A stretch of 64,000 nucleotides of DNA from Ruminococcus flavefaciens AE3010. Its GTDB lineage: Bacteria; Bacillota; Clostridia; Oscillospirales; Ruminococcaceae. A model generated the notes under the pieces. The model saw only the letters and a program-made list of their open reading frames with translations. It ran no database searches and was not told where the DNA came from. The stretch lies in the NCBI RefSeq assembly GCF_000526795.1, contig NZ_JAGT01000001.1, positions 3,392,501 to 3,456,500 of the forward strand, read 5' to 3'. Positions 26,381-34,979 of the stretch are shown here, in pieces. The translations under genes and the position numbers were made by a program. Numbering within the stretch: the stretch's first letter is position 1; each line of letters opens with the position of its first letter.

Positions 26381-28000
26381 TTATTCCTCGCCCTCAGACT
26401 CGTCGGACTTGTCAGCCTTGTCGTTCTTTTCGGCTTTTTCAGCCTTGTCTGCCTTGGACTTCTTAGCGGACTGCTTCTCGTCCTCTTCTTCCTTAGCGTC
26501 GTCCTGTTCGTCGATTTCTTCCTCAGCGTCGTCCTGTTCGTCGTTTTCTTCCTCAGCCTTGCTGTCCTTCTTAGGCTTGCTCTTTGTGGTCTCTTCTTCC
26601 TTTGACTGCTCCTCAACTACCTTTTCGTCGAGAGTTACCTTGACAGACTTTTCCTCTTCGTCTCTTACGAATGTGATCTCGATCTCATCGCCTGCAGAAT
26701 GAGTATTCAGCTGTGCAACCAGTTCATCAGACGTGGTGACCTTCTTATCGTCTACCTTAACGATGATATCGCCCTTTCTGAGACCTGCCTTTTCAGCAGC
26801 ACTGTCCTTGTTTACGGAATAGATGTAGATACCAACAGGCCAGTCGTACATCTTTGCTGTTGCCTCAGATACGTTCTGAGCGCTGATACCAAGCTGGGGC
26901 TTGCCTGTAACGTAGCCGTACTTCATAAGGTCGTCAATGATAGAAGCTGTCTCGTTTGAGGGGATAGCGAAGCCGATACCCTCAATGGAAGCTCCCGATG
27001 AAGAATAAGATGATGACATCTTTGAAGAGTTTATACCGATGACCTGACCGTATTTGTTGATAAGGGGACCGCCCGAGTTGCCTGAGTTGATAGCGGCATC
27101 GGTCTGGATAAGGTTCATAGCCTTGTTGTTGATGGTGATATTTCTGTTAAGACCCGAGATCATACCGCCTGTAACGGTGTCCATGAGCTCAAAGCCCAGA
27201 GGATTTCCGATAGCGATAACGGATTCGCCCAGTTTCAGCTCGTCGCTGTTGCCGAATTCGGCAGCTGTGAGACCTGTTTCGTCAATTTTGAGGACTGCAA
27301 GGTCGCAGTCTGTATCGTAGCCGATCACCTCAGCGTCATATGTCTTGTCGTTGTCAAGAACTACAGAAACGCTTGAAGCCTCGCCGCCGCCGTACTCGCT
27401 GTCGTAGATAACGTGAGCGTTTGTTACGATGTAGCCGTTGTCCGATATGATAACGCCTGTACCTGTGCCCTTGTATTCTCTGGTAACAGGCTCGCTGTTT
27501 CTGCCGCTGCCGCCGCCGAAGCCGTTTCCGAAACCAAAGCCGAAGTCAAAGAAGTCCTCGAAGTCGCTGAAATCATTGCCGATAGTCTGCTCAGTGGTAA
27601 ATGAGGACTCGATCCCGACTACAGAGGGGAGCACCTTTTCAACGATCTCCTCATTGGAGAGAACATTGCCGCCCACATCTTCTGTCTTGATAAGGCTTAC
27701 AGCCTTTGAAGCGAGGAGCTTCTTTGTAGCTTCCTTGGTTGAGCTTTCAGCGTCGTCTTCAAGCTCCTCAACGAGTGAGCCGCCTGTAAAGCTTTCACCT
27801 GCGAAGTAGCGGTATGCACCGATAGAGCCTGCTGAGACCAATGCCATAGCCATAATGAAAGCGGCAGTCTTCAGAACTGTGTGCTTCTTCTGCTTCTTGG
27901 GAGCCTCAGTGCTGTCTGTGCTGAAGCCTGTATAATTTGCCCCGTTGTTGTTATTGTTGGGGTCCTGCTGATTATTATAATTGTAATTGTAATCACTCAT
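26381..28000 (-). CDS. HtrA/DegP-type membrane serine protease with PDZ domain
   Basis: 539 residues. Cytoplasmic Asn/Tyr-rich N-terminus (NYNYNNQQDPNNNNN), one membrane span at about 43-63, S1C trypsin-like domain with His in IVTNAHVIYD, Asp in TDCDLAVLKID and Ser in NSGNSGGPL, then a PDZ domain (about 370-465, GLRKGDIIVKVDDKKVTTSDELV). After the PDZ comes an unusual tail of about 75 residues made almost only of Glu, Asp, Lys, Ser and Ala. It degrades misfolded exported proteins. Start at 28000 chosen over an in-frame GTG at 28009. Confidence 0.92.
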   Translation of the reverse strand: MSDYNYNYNNQQDPNNNNNGANYTGFSTDSTEAPKKQKKHTVLKTAAFIMAMALVSAGSIGAYRYFAGESFTGGSLVEELEDDAESSTKEATKKLLASKAVSLIKTEDVGGNVLSNEEIVEKVLPSVVGIESSFTTEQTIGNDFSDFEDFFDFGFGFGNGFGGGSGRNSEPVTREYKGTGTGVIISDNGYIVTNAHVIYDSEYGGGEASSVSVVLDNDKTYDAEVIGYDTDCDLAVLKIDETGLTAAEFGNSDELKLGESVIAIGNPLGFELMDTVTGGMISGLNRNITINNKAMNLIQTDAAINSGNSGGPLINKYGQVIGINSSKMSSSYSSSGASIEGIGFAIPSNETASIIDDLMKYGYVTGKPQLGISAQNVSEATAKMYDWPVGIYIYSVNKDSAAEKAGLRKGDIIVKVDDKKVTTSDELVAQLNTHSAGDEIEITFVRDEEEKSVKVTLDEKVVEEQSKEEETTKSKPKKDSKAEEENDEQDDAEEEIDEQDDAKEEEDEKQSAKKSKADKAEKAEKNDKADKSDESEGEE

Positions 28001-28176
28001 ATGTTCCACGTTCCTTTACATTTATTTCTTTATCTGAGGTCCTCCCTCAGCCTGTGATTATATTATATTCACCCTTTGTGATATTAATTTGCGGCAAATG
28101 TAATGTTTTTGAGAATTTTATGTGTAAATTCTATCACAATTCGGGAGCTTATGTGTTGAAACTGAAAAGCCATTTC

Positions 28177-28371
28177 AATGCGTAATGCGTAATTCGTAAT
28201 GCGTAATAAATTGTAGGGGCGCCGTTTCGCCGCCCGTAAACTTTGATGATATGAACACGGGCTGTCGAGGACGCCAGCCCCTACAAAGCGTATCATGTTG
28301 ATTGCATTATCAGGCGCGGGCGGATAATATCCGCCCCTACACTACTTTCTACTCACTACTCACTAATAACT
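28177..28371. repeat. Intergenic palindromic repeat cluster 6
   Basis: Tandem atgcgtaatgcgtaattcgt tract, TTGTAGGGGCGCCGTTTCGCCGCCC, GCTGTCGAGGACGCCAGCCCCTACA, GGGCGGATAATATCCGCCCCTACA, then ctactttctactcactactc. Confidence 0.75.
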
Positions 28372-28373
28372 AC

Positions 28374-28402
28374 TTGCATTATTCCCACATATATGATATA
28401 AT
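28374..28402 (+). promoter_or_regulatory. Promoter of CNNM gene
   Basis: TTGCAT (28374-28379), 17-base spacer, TATAAT (28397-28402). It begins right at the end of repeat cluster 6. Confidence 0.7.
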
Positions 28403-28435
28403 AAAAACATTATATATATTAAGGAAAGGAATTCT

Positions 28436-29707
28436 ATGGACAGTTCAGATATATGGAAGATAGTTCTTGTCATTGCCATGATGGTGTTTTCAGCACTGTT
28501 TTCGGGTACCGAGACCGCCTATTCAAGCGTGAACAAGCTCCGTCTGAAAAATTATGAAGCTCAGGGCAGCAAAAAAGCCAAAAAGGCTCTCAGACTTGCA
28601 AACCGCTTTGATGAGGTGCTCACGGCAGTTCTTATCGGCAATAATATCGTCAATATAGCAACTTCATCTGTAAGCACTCTTATATTCATCAAGCTTGTGG
28701 GCGCTAAGGGTCCTGCGCTTTCAACGATAGTGATAACAGTGCTGGTGCTCATATTCTGCGAGGTGCTCCCAAAGTCCTACGCCAAGAAAAACGCCGAGAA
28801 ACTGGCACTTGCATTTGCAGCGCCCCTGTCGTTTCTCGTTGCGGTGTTCAAGCCATTTGTGTGGCTGCTCAACAAGCTTTCGTCCCTTGTATCCAAGGGC
28901 GATGAAGCTCCCAGCGTGACCGAAGACGAGCTGAAATACATGATAGACGAGATAGAGGAGCAGGGCGTTATCGAGGAGCAGGAGAGCGAGCTTGTGAAAA
29001 GTGCTCTTGAATTTGATGAGATAACCATAAACGAGATACTTATCCCCCGTGTAAAGGTCATAGGCGTTGAGCTTGGCTCTACTATCGACGAGATAAAGGA
29101 GCTTTTCAGCACCGAGATGTACTCCCGTCTGCCCGTCTATGAGAAGAGTCTTGACAATATCGTGGGAATCATTACAAATAAAGCCTTCTTCAAAATGCTT
29201 GTTGAGGGCGGTACCGATGTGAACTCCATAATACAGGAGGTACCCCACATTGCCGATACCAAGCTCATAAGCGAGGCTATGCGGGATATGCAGCGCTCAA
29301 AGGTACATCTTGCCGTAGTCATCGACCAGTACGGCGGCACTAAGGGTATCGTTACCCTTGAGGATATCATCGAGGAGCTGGTTGGCGAGATATACGACGA
29401 GGACGACGAGATCGAGACCAATATAATGATGCTTGCTCCCGATAAATACGAGGTGGCAGGCGATATGAGCATAAGCGATATGCTGGAAATGCTTGACCTT
29501 GACGAGGACATGATAACCACGGACTATACCTCTGTAGGCGGTTGGGTGACTGATGTTATGGAGCATATCCCCGAAGCAGGCGAGACTGCCGAGAGCGGTA
29601 TCTTCCGCATAACGGCTGCCGAGGTCAATGAGCAGAACGTTGAAAAGGTAATAATCGAAGTTCTTCCCACCGACGATGACGATGAAGAAGACGAGGAAGA
29701 AGAATAA
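28436..29707 (+). CDS. CNNM/CorC-family (hemolysin-like) transporter with CBS domains
   Basis: 423 residues. N-terminal DUF21/CNNM domain (about 1-180) with membrane segments and FSGTETAYSSVNKLRLKNYE; a CBS pair (about 200-330, INEILIPRVKVIGVE, RLPVYEKSLDNIVGII, GTKGIVTLEDIIEELVGEI); C-terminal CorC_HlyC domain (340-410); a final acidic run (DDDDEEDEEEE). The family moves Mg2+ or other divalent ions; hemolysin is only a historical name. AAGGAAAGG precedes the ATG. Confidence 0.93.
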   Translation: MDSSDIWKIVLVIAMMVFSALFSGTETAYSSVNKLRLKNYEAQGSKKAKKALRLANRFDEVLTAVLIGNNIVNIATSSVSTLIFIKLVGAKGPALSTIVITVLVLIFCEVLPKSYAKKNAEKLALAFAAPLSFLVAVFKPFVWLLNKLSSLVSKGDEAPSVTEDELKYMIDEIEEQGVIEEQESELVKSALEFDEITINEILIPRVKVIGVELGSTIDEIKELFSTEMYSRLPVYEKSLDNIVGIITNKAFFKMLVEGGTDVNSIIQEVPHIADTKLISEAMRDMQRSKVHLAVVIDQYGGTKGIVTLEDIIEELVGEIYDEDDEIETNIMMLAPDKYEVAGDMSISDMLEMLDLDEDMITTDYTSVGGWVTDVMEHIPEAGETAESGIFRITAAEVNEQNVEKVIIEVLPTDDDDEEDEEEE

Positions 29708-29766
29708 TATAGATATTAATAAGATGATAATCCATTAGATATTTTTTATAAAAGGGGGATACCAAA

Positions 29767-30357
29767 ATGGATAAAACACTTTTAACAGTAATTATCATAG
29801 GAATAATTGTTTTAATACTTTCGAGACGACCAAAGACATTTGATACTCCAGTAAAAAAACAGGAAGAAATTGAAAAAACAAAAAACAATGAGGAAATTCA
29901 AAAAAAAGAGGATATGCAAAATGATGAGGAAACACCAGATAATTTTTTTCCATACAAGAAAAAATATATACTCACAAAAAATGAATACTATTTTTACAAT
30001 AATCTAAAAGAAATTATTGCTCCTTTAAATTTACAAATACTTGCAAAGATAAGGCTTGCAGATTTAATTGAGGTTGATACAAATAAAGCGGGAAAAGAAT
30101 TTATGAAGTATTTCGGTAAAATTAAATCAAAACACATTGATTTTGCAATTGTCGATAATATGAAAGTTATTATGCTTTTGGAACTCGACGATAATAGTCA
30201 TAATAAAGAAGATAGAAAAGAACGAGATAGCTTTGTTAATAATGCATTATTAACAGTTGGGTATACAGTTGTAAGGACAAATGGAAACTTAGACATAATA
30301 AAGAAAGCGTTGATAGACAAAGGCTATCATGAGAATTTATATCAAAACACACAATAA
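29767..30357 (+). CDS. DUF2726 domain protein, membrane-anchored, AT-rich
   Basis: 196 residues. N-terminal membrane anchor (about 5-19), charged linker (PVKKQEEIEKTKNNEEIQ), then DUF2726 (about 65-185) with YILTKNEYYFYNNLKEII, HIDFAIVDNMKVIMLLELDD and GYTVVRTN. This fold resembles nuclease-like (PD-D/E-K-related) domains: note D and E/LELDD positions; activity is not established. Base use is clearly AT-richer, with AAA/ATA/TTA codons, than the neighbours, suggesting acquisition. AAAGGGGG ribosome site upstream. Confidence 0.85.
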   Translation: MDKTLLTVIIIGIIVLILSRRPKTFDTPVKKQEEIEKTKNNEEIQKKEDMQNDEETPDNFFPYKKKYILTKNEYYFYNNLKEIIAPLNLQILAKIRLADLIEVDTNKAGKEFMKYFGKIKSKHIDFAIVDNMKVIMLLELDDNSHNKEDRKERDSFVNNALLTVGYTVVRTNGNLDIIKKALIDKGYHENLYQNTQ

Positions 30358-30360
30358 ATA

Positions 30361-30678
30361 ATGAAGAAGAATAAAGGAAATATTTTTTTATTAATGGGTG
30401 TCATATTCCTTGCAGTTGGACTGCTCGTTAATATACGTGTGATATGTGGGATAATAAGTATGCTCACTTCTTATAAAACCGAAAGCATAGGCATTATCGG
30501 CGGCGCAGACGCTCCCACTGCGATATTCATCTCTGAAAGCATCTTCAAGGATATGAGTATAATCGAAAAAGCGGGCTTGCTGCTGATAATAGCAGCTCCC
30601 ATACTCATTATCATTGGAGTAGTGAAATGTATCATAAATCGTAGGGGGCTGATGCCCGCATCAGCCCGACAAATTTAA
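30361..30678 (+). CDS. Small membrane protein with Na+-decarboxylase beta-subunit motif
   Basis: 105 residues, two hydrophobic segments (about 8-33 and 68-89). Between them lies SIGIIGGADAPTAIFISES, which closely resembles the ion-path motif GGADGPTAI of the OadB/GcdB beta subunit of Na+-translocating decarboxylases. The rest of that 9-TM subunit and all partner subunits are absent. The last ten residues are encoded by repeat cluster 7. No clear ribosome site precedes the ATG, which lies three bases after the DUF2726 stop; coupling is possible. Function unknown. Confidence 0.7.
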   Translation: MKKNKGNIFLLMGVIFLAVGLLVNIRVICGIISMLTSYKTESIGIIGGADAPTAIFISESIFKDMSIIEKAGLLLIIAAPILIIIGVVKCIINRRGLMPASARQI

Positions 30679-30717
30679 CGGAAAGACGCGGGACGCCGAG
30701 GGCGGCGTCCCCTACAA
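30640..30717. repeat. Intergenic palindromic repeat cluster 7
   Basis: GTAGGGGGCTGATGCCCGCATCAGCCCG, then GGGACGCCGAGGGCGGCGTCCCCTACA. Its left part is read as the 3' end of the 30361 gene. Confidence 0.75.
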
Positions 30718-30752
30718 AAAAACCGAAACAGTAGACCTGTTTCGGTTTTTTG
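30718..30752. terminator. Bidirectional terminator
   Basis: AAAACCGAAACAG / CTGTTTCGGTTTT arms with A and T runs, between convergent genes. Confidence 0.88.
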
Positions 30753-30753
30753 T

Positions 30754-32070
30754 TTATTCTACAGTACCCTCGCTTCTGCCGATAGTGAGGACAAAGCCCT
30801 TGTTTATTGGCATAATGCCGTTGGGGTCTACGGTCTTGACCGTATTGTCGGGGAGCTTTACGCTCCATGTGTCGTTGGTAAGATTGCGCAGGGCATGCTT
30901 GCTGGGGTCCTTCTTGTTGCGGACTACCTCGCCGATGACCTTGTGGAAGTCCCCGTCGGTATCGCCTGTCATGCCCTCGTAGAGCTTAGCTCCGCCGAAT
31001 GAGGGCAGCTCAAAGCGCTTGAATTTGATGCTCTCGGTGCAGGTGAGCTGACCGCCGCAGTACATACAGTTCACGGAGTATTTGGGAGCGATGAATGTCT
31101 CCTTGCCGCAGTGAGGGCAGGGAACAGTCTCGCTTCTCAGCTTTACAAAGGCGTCGAGCCATGTGAGCTCGATAACTCGGTCATAGGGCGGCTTAACGGA
31201 GCTCTTTCCGAAGGACTGCACGAAGAGGTCGCGGATATAGTCGGGATAAATCTTCCAGAAGCGGAGAGTGTTGGTGTTGAGCTGATTGTTTGCGGCATTG
31301 CGGTCGTCCTCGGGGTCGAGAACAAATACAGGGTCGGTGCCGTAGAACTTCTTCTCCAGCTCAGGCGTCATGCATGGGGGAGTGGAGTACTTGCCCTCCA
31401 GCGGGTGCTCGATGAACAGCATACGGAAGAGGATAACTGCCAGCGAGAAGCGGTCTGAGCGCTTGTCGGGAGCTCCGCCGAGAACAACCTCGGGAGCCAT
31501 ATAGCGCTGTTTGCCTGCTATGCCGAAGTTAACACCGCGCTCGGAAACATTGTCGTTGTCGCAGATGAGCACATCGCCGTTCTGAGGATTTATGAAAAAG
31601 TTGCCGTTGTTCAGGTCCTGATAGCTGTAGCCGTCATTGTGGAGAGCGCGGAAGCCCTCAATGATATTGATAGCGGCATTGCAGCGTGCTGTGATATTGG
31701 CGAAGCTTGCCTTCATGCGGCGTGTCTTGGGGTCCCACAGCAGGAAGCGTGTCAGCTCCTCATAGCCATTGGGACGGAGGGGCATGATATAGCCGAAGCT
31801 GCCGTCTATCCAGTTGGAGAGCTCCTCAGGCCAGAGAAAAGCGGCAGTGGGAGCACCCTTTTTTATGTTGGCTTTCAGGTTTTCGTAGAATTCCTGGGGA
31901 TTCTTCATTTTGTCGATAGTGGACTTGTGATACCATTTCAGCGCCATTTCCTTGCCGCCGCACTCGACTCTGTAGACATTTCCCTGTCCGCCGCCGCCGA
32001 GGAATTCCAGAATGGTAAATGTTGAATTATATACAGTTTTGCCTTTATATCCTACTTTTAGTTCTGCCAT
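30754..32070 (-). CDS. Atypical protein kinase with zinc ribbon and C-terminal FHA-like region
   Basis: 438 residues, no membrane segment. Kinase domain about 15-300: Gly loop FLGGGGQGNVYRV, Lys in MALKWYH, catalytic loop YQDLNNGNFFIN in place of HRDxxxxN, and DND (ICDNDNVS) in place of DFG, then RYMAPEVV (APE motif). A two-CxxC zinc ribbon follows (CPHCGKETF...CMYCGGQ, about 325-350). The C-terminal 75 residues (ALRNLTNDTWSVKLPD, KGFVLTIGRSEG) look FHA-like. Related proteins are found with PP2C phosphatases and VWA proteins in Firmicutes, but no such neighbour is seen here. Activity is plausible because Lys, Asp and Asn are kept. Confidence 0.85.
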   Translation of the reverse strand: MAELKVGYKGKTVYNSTFTILEFLGGGGQGNVYRVECGGKEMALKWYHKSTIDKMKNPQEFYENLKANIKKGAPTAAFLWPEELSNWIDGSFGYIMPLRPNGYEELTRFLLWDPKTRRMKASFANITARCNAAINIIEGFRALHNDGYSYQDLNNGNFFINPQNGDVLICDNDNVSERGVNFGIAGKQRYMAPEVVLGGAPDKRSDRFSLAVILFRMLFIEHPLEGKYSTPPCMTPELEKKFYGTDPVFVLDPEDDRNAANNQLNTNTLRFWKIYPDYIRDLFVQSFGKSSVKPPYDRVIELTWLDAFVKLRSETVPCPHCGKETFIAPKYSVNCMYCGGQLTCTESIKFKRFELPSFGGAKLYEGMTGDTDGDFHKVIGEVVRNKKDPSKHALRNLTNDTWSVKLPDNTVKTVDPNGIMPINKGFVLTIGRSEGTVE

Positions 32071-32094
32071 GTTTTACTCCTTTCGGTATGGATA

Positions 32095-32367
32095 TCACTG
32101 ATTTGAGAAGCTTTCGTTCTGGGGACGAGCCGTTGTTGCAGGCTCAGAGGTATATGTGGCAGATTCTGTAGTATCTGCCTTGGCAGCCTCTGTTGCTGCC
32201 GGGGCAGCAGGTGCAACGGTGTTTTGACAGAGCCAGTCGCACCATGTAGCGTAATGCTTTGCATAAACGTGAATGCCGTCGCTGGTGTCCTCGGCAGGGA
32301 GAGCTCCCGTGCCGTCGTCGAAGATGCCGTTAACATTGATATAGAAGGTCTTTTTTGTTGTCTGCAA
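32095..32367 (-). pseudogene. 3' portion of frameshifted SGNH hydrolase
   Basis: The frame from about 32350 to 32095 continues the SGNH protein encoded just upstream but in another frame. It carries the block V motif SDGIHVYAKHY with the catalytic Asp and His, then a Pro/Ala/Thr-rich tail. The printed ATG at 32367 is unlikely to be a real start: no ribosome site, and removing one A from the A6 run at 32351-32356 fuses it smoothly to the upstream part (DNKKTFYINVNGIFDD). Confidence 0.75.
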
Positions 32368-33046
32368 GCCCCTGTATATTGCTGTTGAGAATATCTATGC
32401 GCTCATTTGTGATAGCAGAGGTCTGAGCGTATGTGGCAACATGGAGGTTGCCCTCAAGGTATATGATAGCGTCGGGCTGTTTTTCGCGGAGACCGTCAAT
32501 GAGCTTCCTGTAAGCGGAGGTGGTGTACTCTATGTCGTTGCCAACCTCGTTTATGCCCAGCATAACGTATATCTTGCCGAACTTCTTACCGCTGAGGAAG
32601 TCCCATATGGTCTTGCCGTCAACGTAGGATTTGTCTATCTGATATGATGAAAGACCCTTATCGCAGTAGTACTGGGCGTTTTTCAGAGTACCGTAATCAC
32701 GTATGCCCACTGTACGGGAATCGCCTATGAACAGGGCGTCATTGAAGTATGAAGCGTCGCTCTGTACCCAGTCAACAGGTGAGGTAGTGGGCTCTGTAGG
32801 CTCGTCCTCAACAGGAGCAGCTGTTTCGCCCTCTGATGTGGGCTGAGGCTCTGTGGTACTGTCCGCAGGAGCGTCAGTTGCCTTTTCTTCTGTCTGCTGA
32901 GCTTCGGTGTCAGTCTCCTTTGCGGAAGCCTTGGGGGAGTCTACCACCTTGCTGCTCTTCCATATCTGCTTGTAAATATAGGGCGAAGCCACAAAGCATG
33001 TGAAAAGCAGCAGCAGCGTGTATACGAATTGTTTGAACTTGTTCAC
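32330..33046 (-). CDS. SGNH/GDSL-type acetylation partner, 5' portion (frameshifted)
   Basis: N-terminal membrane anchor (about 6-24), Thr/Glu/Pro-rich linker to about 90, then SGNH hydrolase fold: block I LFIGDSRTVGIRD with nucleophile Ser110, and block III YVMLGINEVGND. This frame ends after LLYQC, before the catalytic Asp-His. The complete protein would span 32095-33046. It lies 12 bases after the MBOAT gene, the arrangement of AlgI/AlgJ- or PatA/PatB-type polysaccharide O-acetylation systems. GTG start with AAGGAG upstream. Confidence 0.85.
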   Translation of the reverse strand: MNKFKQFVYTLLLLFTCFVASPYIYKQIWKSSKVVDSPKASAKETDTEAQQTEEKATDAPADSTTEPQPTSEGETAAPVEDEPTEPTTSPVDWVQSDASYFNDALFIGDSRTVGIRDYGTLKNAQYYCDKGLSSYQIDKSYVDGKTIWDFLSGKKFGKIYVMLGINEVGNDIEYTTSAYRKLIDGLREKQPDAIIYLEGNLHVATYAQTSAITNERIDILNSNIQGLADNKKDLLYQC

Positions 33047-33058
33047 TTTATCTTCTCC

Positions 33059-34480
33059 TTAAAATCTGAAATACATGAACGGGTCGTCCAGACCCTTGAC
33101 CATACAGTATACAGCCATCCAGAATACTGCTAAGAGAGCGAGGGCTGTGATAATGGAATTTTTCATTTTCTTGTAGATGAACTCGGGTATCCTTGTGGAG
33201 AAAAGGAGGCCCAGTGCGAAGTATTTCCAGTATTTAGTCCAGTATTCCACATAGTCGTTCTCCATTACCGCGTAGGTCTTCTGGGGCAGGAACGGGATAA
33301 GTCTCTTGAAGTATATACCCAGCTCATGGAAGTCCGTAATGGCGAACAGCAGCCATGTCAGCGGTATTATCAGGAGCATATACAGGTGACCGAGAGGCTT
33401 GACCTTGTTCAGCACCTTGCCTGTCCAGAACTTTTCGGACATGATGATAAGGAAGAGCACCAGTCCCCACAGTACGAAGTTCCAGCTTGCGCCGTGCCAC
33501 AGACCTGTGAAGAGCCAGACAATCAGCATATTGAACACCATGCGTCCGTCACCCTTGCGGTTGCCGCCCAGAGGGATATAGATGTAGTCCTTGAACCATG
33601 AGCCCAGAGTCATGTGCCAGCGGCGCCAGAACTCGGTCATTGTCAGTGACATATAGGGATGATCGAAGTTTCTCGGGAGCTCAAAGCCCATTATCCTGCC
33701 GAGACCTATTGCCATGAGGGAATAGCCGCAGAAGTCGAAATAGAGCTGGAATGAGTAAGCGAATATACCCAGCCACGCAAGCTTTGAGGATATGCTCTCA
33801 TAGCCTATGGCGGAAATATCGCTCCAGAGTCCGCCTATCTGATTGGCAATGAGAACCTTGTAGCCCAGACCGATAGTGAAGGTCTTGAGACCGTCCTCCA
33901 CCTTCTGAATGGTGTGTGTGCGGCTTCTGAGCTCCTTTGCAACGTGGTCGAAGGTAACGATAGGACCTGCAATGAGCTGGGGGAACATGCTTATGTAAGC
34001 GCCGTAATTGACGAGGTTCTTCTCGGCTTTTGCCTTTTTGCGGTAAACGTCAATGATGTAGGAGACGTTCTGGAATGTATAAAAGCTTATACCTATGGGG
34101 AGGATTATATCCTTTACGGTAAAGCTCTGATGGAAGAAGTGATTGATGTTCTCAGTGCCGAATGACCAGTACTTGAAGAAGATAAGCCACCAGAAGTTGA
34201 ACAGGACACCGAATGTGAGCCACAGCTTTCTCAGGTAGCGGCTGTTTTCGATGAACTGCGCGACTATGAAGTTCAGCATAACGGTCAGCAGGAACAGCAG
34301 GATATATACGGGCTTTTTTACGCCGAAGCTGTAGAAAAGCACACTTCCCGCGAATATAACGAAGTTTCTGTACTGTGTCGCTGTTTTGGGATCGTCTTTC
34401 AGACCAATGGCCGGCAGCGAATAAGCTATCATAAAAACAGGCAGGAATATGAAAATAAATTTCAGGCTGCTGAATACCAA
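33059..34480 (-). CDS. MBOAT family O-acyltransferase (AlgI-like)
   Basis: About 473 residues with ten or more membrane segments. MBOAT signatures: NFDHPYMSLTMTEFWRRWHM, YIYIPLGGNRKG, and the catalytic-His region LFTGLWHGASWNFVLWG. It transfers acetyl groups across the membrane to a surface polysaccharide with the SGNH partner encoded downstream. A TTG at 34480 is chosen as start: it sits 5 bases after AAAGGGTGG and gives the usual MVFSSL opening; a GTG at 34489 lies inside that site. Confidence 0.9.
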   Translation of the reverse strand: MVFSSLKFIFIFLPVFMIAYSLPAIGLKDDPKTATQYRNFVIFAGSVLFYSFGVKKPVYILLFLLTVMLNFIVAQFIENSRYLRKLWLTFGVLFNFWWLIFFKYWSFGTENINHFFHQSFTVKDIILPIGISFYTFQNVSYIIDVYRKKAKAEKNLVNYGAYISMFPQLIAGPIVTFDHVAKELRSRTHTIQKVEDGLKTFTIGLGYKVLIANQIGGLWSDISAIGYESISSKLAWLGIFAYSFQLYFDFCGYSLMAIGLGRIMGFELPRNFDHPYMSLTMTEFWRRWHMTLGSWFKDYIYIPLGGNRKGDGRMVFNMLIVWLFTGLWHGASWNFVLWGLVLFLIIMSEKFWTGKVLNKVKPLGHLYMLLIIPLTWLLFAITDFHELGIYFKRLIPFLPQKTYAVMENDYVEYWTKYWKYFALGLLFSTRIPEFIYKKMKNSIITALALLAVFWMAVYCMVKGLDDPFMYFRF

Positions 34481-34650
34481 ATATACCACCCTTTAATTAA
34501 TTCATTTATTATAAAAACGCAGATATGAGCTGTCTGAATAATCTGCGGAAAATAGCGTTATAAAAACTCATACATTACTATTTTACACGTTTGTCAATTA
34601 AATGTCAATACCTTTGGAATAATGTAGCAATTTGCAGTAAACTGCCGCTT

Positions 34651-34750
34651 TTTAGTTATCAGTTATTAGTGATTAGTGGTTAGTAGGTGCGAACAGTGCT
34701 CTCCCGAGCCGTTAGCTTGTAGGAGAGCCCGCCCTCGGGCTCCCCTACAA
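34651..34750. repeat. Intergenic palindromic repeat cluster 8
   Basis: A tagttatcagttattagtga tract, GGTGCGAACAGTGCTC, agccgttagcttgtagg, then GGAGAGCCCGCCCTCGGGCTCCCCTACA. Confidence 0.7.
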
Positions 34751-34904
34751 ATTGGATCATTTTTATGTGTTGCATAGGTCAAAGGCTCTGCGCCGCAATA
34801 ATTGACGTACAGCAACATACGGTGAGCGTTATAACTAATATATTGCTGTTGATATTTCTGAAATTTAATCAAACGCATGATTTAATGGTTAATTTTTTTT
34901 TTTG

Positions 34905-34933
34905 TTGACGGCTTCTGCGGTCGGTGCTATAAT
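34905..34933 (+). promoter_or_regulatory. Promoter of lipoprotein gene 34980
   Basis: TTGACG (34905-34910), 17-base spacer, TATAAT (34928-34933), preceded by a T-rich tract. Confidence 0.75.
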
Positions 34934-34979
34934 TGACAATGAATAAAGCCTGATAACAGGCGAAAAAGGAGAAATTTAC

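Larger units (their letters stand above)
28001..28435. other. Divergent intergenic region with repeats
   Basis: Between htrA (minus) and the CNNM gene (plus). It contains repeat cluster 6 (28177-28371) and the CNNM promoter (28374-28402). An htrA promoter is not clear; TATAAT-like sequences lie around 28060-28075 on the minus strand. No gene. Confidence 0.55.
34481..34979. other. Divergent intergenic region
   Basis: Holds repeat cluster 8 and the promoter of the next lipoprotein (34905-34933). The MBOAT promoter is not clear. Otherwise I see nothing in it. Confidence 0.5.

Noticed and set aside
30361..30678. Functional oxaloacetate decarboxylase beta subunit
   Set aside because: Only one signature and two helices are present; the real subunit has about nine membrane spans and partner subunits.
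32340..32370. Programmed -1 frameshift at the A6 run
   Set aside because: A -1 shift leads to the wrong frame; the downstream part needs +1 or -2, so an indel or transcript slippage is more likely.
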